From NCBI RefSeq assembly GCF_020740535.1, contig NZ_CP082362.1, positions 4,400,501 through 4,464,500 of the forward strand: a stretch of 64,000 bases of DNA, given 5' to 3'. A program made the translations under genes and the position numbers. This document shows positions 62,101 to 64,000 of the stretch, piece by piece. This DNA comes from Streptomyces profundus (GTDB lineage: Bacteria > Actinomycetota > Actinomycetes > Streptomycetales > Streptomycetaceae). Positions within the stretch are counted from its first letter, which is position 1. Each line of letters starts with the position of its first letter. The notes below the pieces were generated by a model that did no database searches, was not told where the DNA came from, and saw only the letters and a program-made list of their open reading frames with translations.

Positions 62101-63661
62101 CGTGCACAGTGCCTGGGCCTACGCGGGGTTCGCCACCCCCACCGCGCTGACCGTCGACGGACGCACCGTCGCGTTCAGCAGGACGGCCCACGGGCGGGGC
62201 GTCGCCCGGACCTACGGGGGCCAACTGACCGTCTCCGTCGCCCTGGACGCCGCCGGGCGGCCCACCGACCAGCTGGTCACCGGGCCAGCCGGGCGGGACA
62301 TCGCACGGCACTCGTACTCCTACCGCGCCGACCACCACCTCACGGGGCTGACCGGCCCCGGCGGGCCCACCGAGTTCACCCTCGACCCGAGGGGGCGGGT
62401 CACCGCCGTGGACGGCCCGGCGGGCGAGGAGCGTTACGCCTACACCGAGACGGGCGACCAGGCCGAGGCCGGGTGGCCGCGTGGCGAGCCCGCCTCGGCC
62501 GGGCCACGGAGCTACACCGGCACCCTGCTGACCGACGCCGGACGCACCCACTACACCTACGACGCCGCCGGCCGGGTGGTCGCCAGACGGCGGAAGAACC
62601 TCTCCAAGAAGCCGGACACCTGGGCCTACACCTGGGACGCCGACGACCGGCTGACCTCCGTCACCACCCCGGACGGCACCGTCTGGCGCTACCGCTACGA
62701 CGCCTTCGGCCGCCGCACCGCCAAGGAACGCCTGGGCCAGGACGGCCGCACCCCCGTCGAGCTGACCGACTTCACCTGGCAGGACACCAACCTCGTCGAG
62801 CAGACCGCCACCGGCGGCGACGCCCGGGGGCCGTCCACCCTCACGTGGGAGCACGAGGGCACCACGCCGCTGCTCCAGCTGGAGAGCGCGGGCCACTCCG
62901 CCGCCCAGCAGGAGGTGGACCGGCGGTTCCACGCGATCGTCTCCGACCTGGTCGGCCGGCCCACGCTGCTGATCGACGAACGGGACGAACAGTGGGAGAC
63001 GGCCTGGGAGTCCCGCACCACCCTCTGGGGCGCGCCGCTGCCGGGCGGCCCCGACGGGACGGACACGCCGCTGCGTTTCCCCGGCCAGTACGCCGACGAG
63101 GAGACCGGCTGGCACTACAACCACCACCGGCACTACGACCCGGAGACCGGTCGCTACGTCACCGCCGACCCGCTCGGCCTCGCCCCGGCGGAGAACCCCC
63201 GGGTCTATGTGCACAACCCGCTGACCTGGTCGGACCCGCTGGGCCTCGCGCCCCACTCCGCGCTGATCACCGGGTTCCGGCTACAGACCCTGCACCGGCT
63301 GAGCCGGCGGATGTTGGTGGACGGGTCGGGCAACGTCTCCATCGCCGGTCGGCAGCATCTCTATGTCAACCTCAGCAACGACATCAGACACACGCTCAAC
63401 TTCCGTGGCGGGCAGGGGGAGATCGTCTCCTTCCAGCTGCGGCAGAGCTTCCTGGACCGGGTGCGGAGCACCGCCATCCCGCAGCGGAACCCGGGCAACT
63501 ACACGCCCGAGCAGTGGAAGCAGATGAAGCAGACCCACCCGGAGATCTCCGACCCGACGAAGGGAGACGATCTCTACGGACTGCCGGGCAGTATGCTCGA
63601 CGAGTTCCAGGACGCCATCATTCCCGGCTCCGGAAAGATCATCAAGAACGGGTCGAGCTGA
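59129..63661 (+). CDS. RHS-repeat polymorphic toxin with WXG-like N-terminus
   Basis: ATG 59129 (MARPADWSPLDLDSD) follows GGGAG; the extension to 59075 was not used. The protein has 1510 residues. Residues 20-220 are helical, WXG100/LXG-like (ADELQEFADEVGEALGTIRG), with a hydrophobic stretch at 241-280. DUF6531 lies at about 348-400 (NACGDPVDVATGELLMSAVD). Many RHS/YD repeats follow to the core motif LRFPGQYADEETGWHYNHHR and YVTADPLGLA (about 1316-1351). The last 130 residues after DPLGLAPH are a separate variable domain (ending GLPGSMLDEFQDAIIPGSGK), the presumed toxin. It is probably a type VII-secreted antibacterial effector. Confidence 0.9.
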   Translation: MARPADWSPLDLDSDPTPGDPGEVRELADELQEFADEVGEALGTIRGMASERAMLEWAGLSADTFRAEFESVPGNLSKLEESYALCSQALQGYWPQLETAQGMADRALDRAISARADLTSARFALEDAQDWVGRAGDEAERLREEGRRENVEPPDESTVRAAARDQQAAASAAGAAEARVADAEQRLDAARQLALDAREMRAEAARICAQGVDEASDAGIQNKKWWEKLIEWLSDAWDTLVSICKVIVAVLAVVAMIIGGPLALVVLVAAVVVLADTLVKFAQGKAGLLDVAFAALDCIPGMKGLTTLGGLARGIKGLATTGIKGLKQGALKLGRIGRGEGIPINARNACGDPVDVATGELLMSAVDVELPGVLPLVIERHHISSYRAGGWFGSSWASTLDQRLILEEHGARLLTADGMTLLYPRPIVDEPVLPVEGPRWTLSWDGQPGSPLTVDQRDGPLLHFAPVPGRPGSELPLVAITDRHDNRVQFAYDETGAPTDIHHSGGYHLGVATEGGRVTELRLLSHPERPVVMAYGYDAAGLLHEIRQADGPPLRFAYDAHARMSRWEDRNGYWYSYEYDERGRCVFTTGTDRVLEYRYAYDPENLRTDVTDSLGQRTRYQFNDCFQLVAQTDPSGHTTGQSWDRYDRSLTRTDPLGRVTRLGYDAAGHLAELVRPDGLATRLTHNELGLVTEITQADGATWRQAYDAAGDLVVLQDPAGHRTRYGYDAHGGLAEVTDPSGDTTRIRSDAAGLPLVVNGPDGEVTRYERDAFGRVTTVTDPSGAMTRFAWSPAGQLLRQTDPLGGSRSWSYDAEGNCRTTTDETGATTTVDYGAFDLPTRRTGPDGVAYAIERDTELRLTGVVDPLGRVWRYDYDPNGRLLAQTDFDGRVTTYRRDAAGQLVERVNPAGQSVRYRYDALGRVAESAASDGGVTTFTRDPLGRVVAAESPGTVLTRAYDVRGDWLSETVNGRTLTVARDALGQVVERTTPAGVHSAWAYAGFATPTALTVDGRTVAFSRTAHGRGVARTYGGQLTVSVALDAAGRPTDQLVTGPAGRDIARHSYSYRADHHLTGLTGPGGPTEFTLDPRGRVTAVDGPAGEERYAYTETGDQAEAGWPRGEPASAGPRSYTGTLLTDAGRTHYTYDAAGRVVARRRKNLSKKPDTWAYTWDADDRLTSVTTPDGTVWRYRYDAFGRRTAKERLGQDGRTPVELTDFTWQDTNLVEQTATGGDARGPSTLTWEHEGTTPLLQLESAGHSAAQQEVDRRFHAIVSDLVGRPTLLIDERDEQWETAWESRTTLWGAPLPGGPDGTDTPLRFPGQYADEETGWHYNHHRHYDPETGRYVTADPLGLAPAENPRVYVHNPLTWSDPLGLAPHSALITGFRLQTLHRLSRRMLVDGSGNVSIAGRQHLYVNLSNDIRHTLNFRGGQGEIVSFQLRQSFLDRVRSTAIPQRNPGNYTPEQWKQMKQTHPEISDPTKGDDLYGLPGSMLDEFQDAIIPGSGKIIKNGSS

Positions 63662-63700
63662 GCCGCGACGCAGCGGGCCGAGCGCGCGGAGGGAGACGCC

Positions 63701-64000
63701 GTGGACGACGCCGTGGACGAGCTGGTGGCCGAGCGACGCCGCCTCACGCACCGGCCCCCCGACGACGAGGGCATCCCCGCGTTCGCCTACCTGGAGGTAC
63801 GTCCCGGGGCGGCCGCTGAGGACTACGTCCACCGCCTCCGCGCCGTCCTCGACCCGACGTTGGCCATCGCGGCGACGGCGGACTTCGACGCGGCCGAGCT
63901 GCCGACGGGCGGCATCCCCGACTGGTTCGCCCGCGTCTCGGGCCAGGAGCCGCCCGCCGCACCGGAGTTCGCCGCCGCCGGCCGCGAGCGCTACGCGGCC
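63701..64000 (+). CDS. Start of a hypothetical gene, candidate immunity protein to the RHS toxin
   Basis: GTG 63701 follows GGAGGGAGAC, 39 bp after the RHS stop, and the frame is open to the window end (100 codons, no stop). The product is acidic, soluble and Ala/Pro-rich (DDAVDELVAERRRLTHRPPD, then VRPGAAAEDYVHRLRAVLDP). Immunity genes follow RHS toxins directly, so this role is inferred from position only. No family was recognised. Confidence 0.6.
   Translation, partial: MDDAVDELVAERRRLTHRPPDDEGIPAFAYLEVRPGAAAEDYVHRLRAVLDPTLAIAATADFDAAELPTGGIPDWFARVSGQEPPAAPEFAAAGRERYAA

Overview
The window is chromosomal DNA of a high-G+C actinomycete, almost certainly a Streptomyces. The evidence is very strong third-position G/C bias, frequent GTG starts, an SsgG-type sporulation protein, and a gene order that I recall as matching the conserved Streptomyces core (S. 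coelicolor SCO2897 to SCO2930 neighbourhood). No rRNA, CRISPR array, intact insertion sequence or phage was found. There is one tRNA, tRNA-Leu(UAG).

Layout. 1-9100: end of a DEAD/DEAH helicase, an IclR regulator, a PDZ-less Lon-like protease, hppD with a divergent Lrp/AsnC regulator, an ssgG-like gene whose 3' end overlaps the regulator, two RDD membrane proteins and a small membrane protein. 9500-22500: secreted M6 metalloprotease, NAD salvage (pncB-pncA), clpS with a DUF2017 gene, an alanine/glycine:cation symporter with a structured leader, the mec-cysO-cysM cysteine pathway, a RodA/FtsW protein, a metallo-beta-lactamase-fold hydrolase, rph and a lipoprotein. 22500-34400: rdgB, a class F sortase with its partner protein, a NagD-like phosphatase, a Bcp peroxiredoxin, a DUF3618 protein, a GroES-like protein, a class A PBP, an SGNH hydrolase, a DUF445 protein, tRNA-Leu, OsmC, an ABM protein and a second IclR regulator. 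34500-42300: ehuBCDA ectoine uptake, nhaA, a MarR/tautomerase divergon and the Ktr/Trk potassium system. 42400-50400: a YqiJ-like / flotillin / giant DUF3686-type ATPase module. 50470-55960: a divergent WXG100-like gene and an EccC-type type VII secretion ATPase. 56000-64000: an accessory stretch with truncated gene remnants, a YdcF protein, an APH-like kinase, a WXG-like/RHS polymorphic toxin and the start of a likely immunity gene.

The most interesting signal is between mec and cysO. A very small leaderless ORF (17717-17818), missed by ordinary ORF cut-offs, encodes 33 residues with four cysteines, all written with TGT, the codon disfavoured in this genome. It precedes cysO-cysM, and part of its cysteine-codon stretch is perfectly complementary to a sequence just before the cysO ribosome binding site. 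This looks like a cysteine-responsive attenuator. Other points of note are a leader stem that would sequester the symporter ribosome binding site, a repeated leaderless promoter architecture (TANNNT plus 6-7 nt plus start codon), convergent genes sharing a 9-bp repeat tract in both reading directions, and a flotillin/ATPase module split by a perfect 23-bp hairpin.
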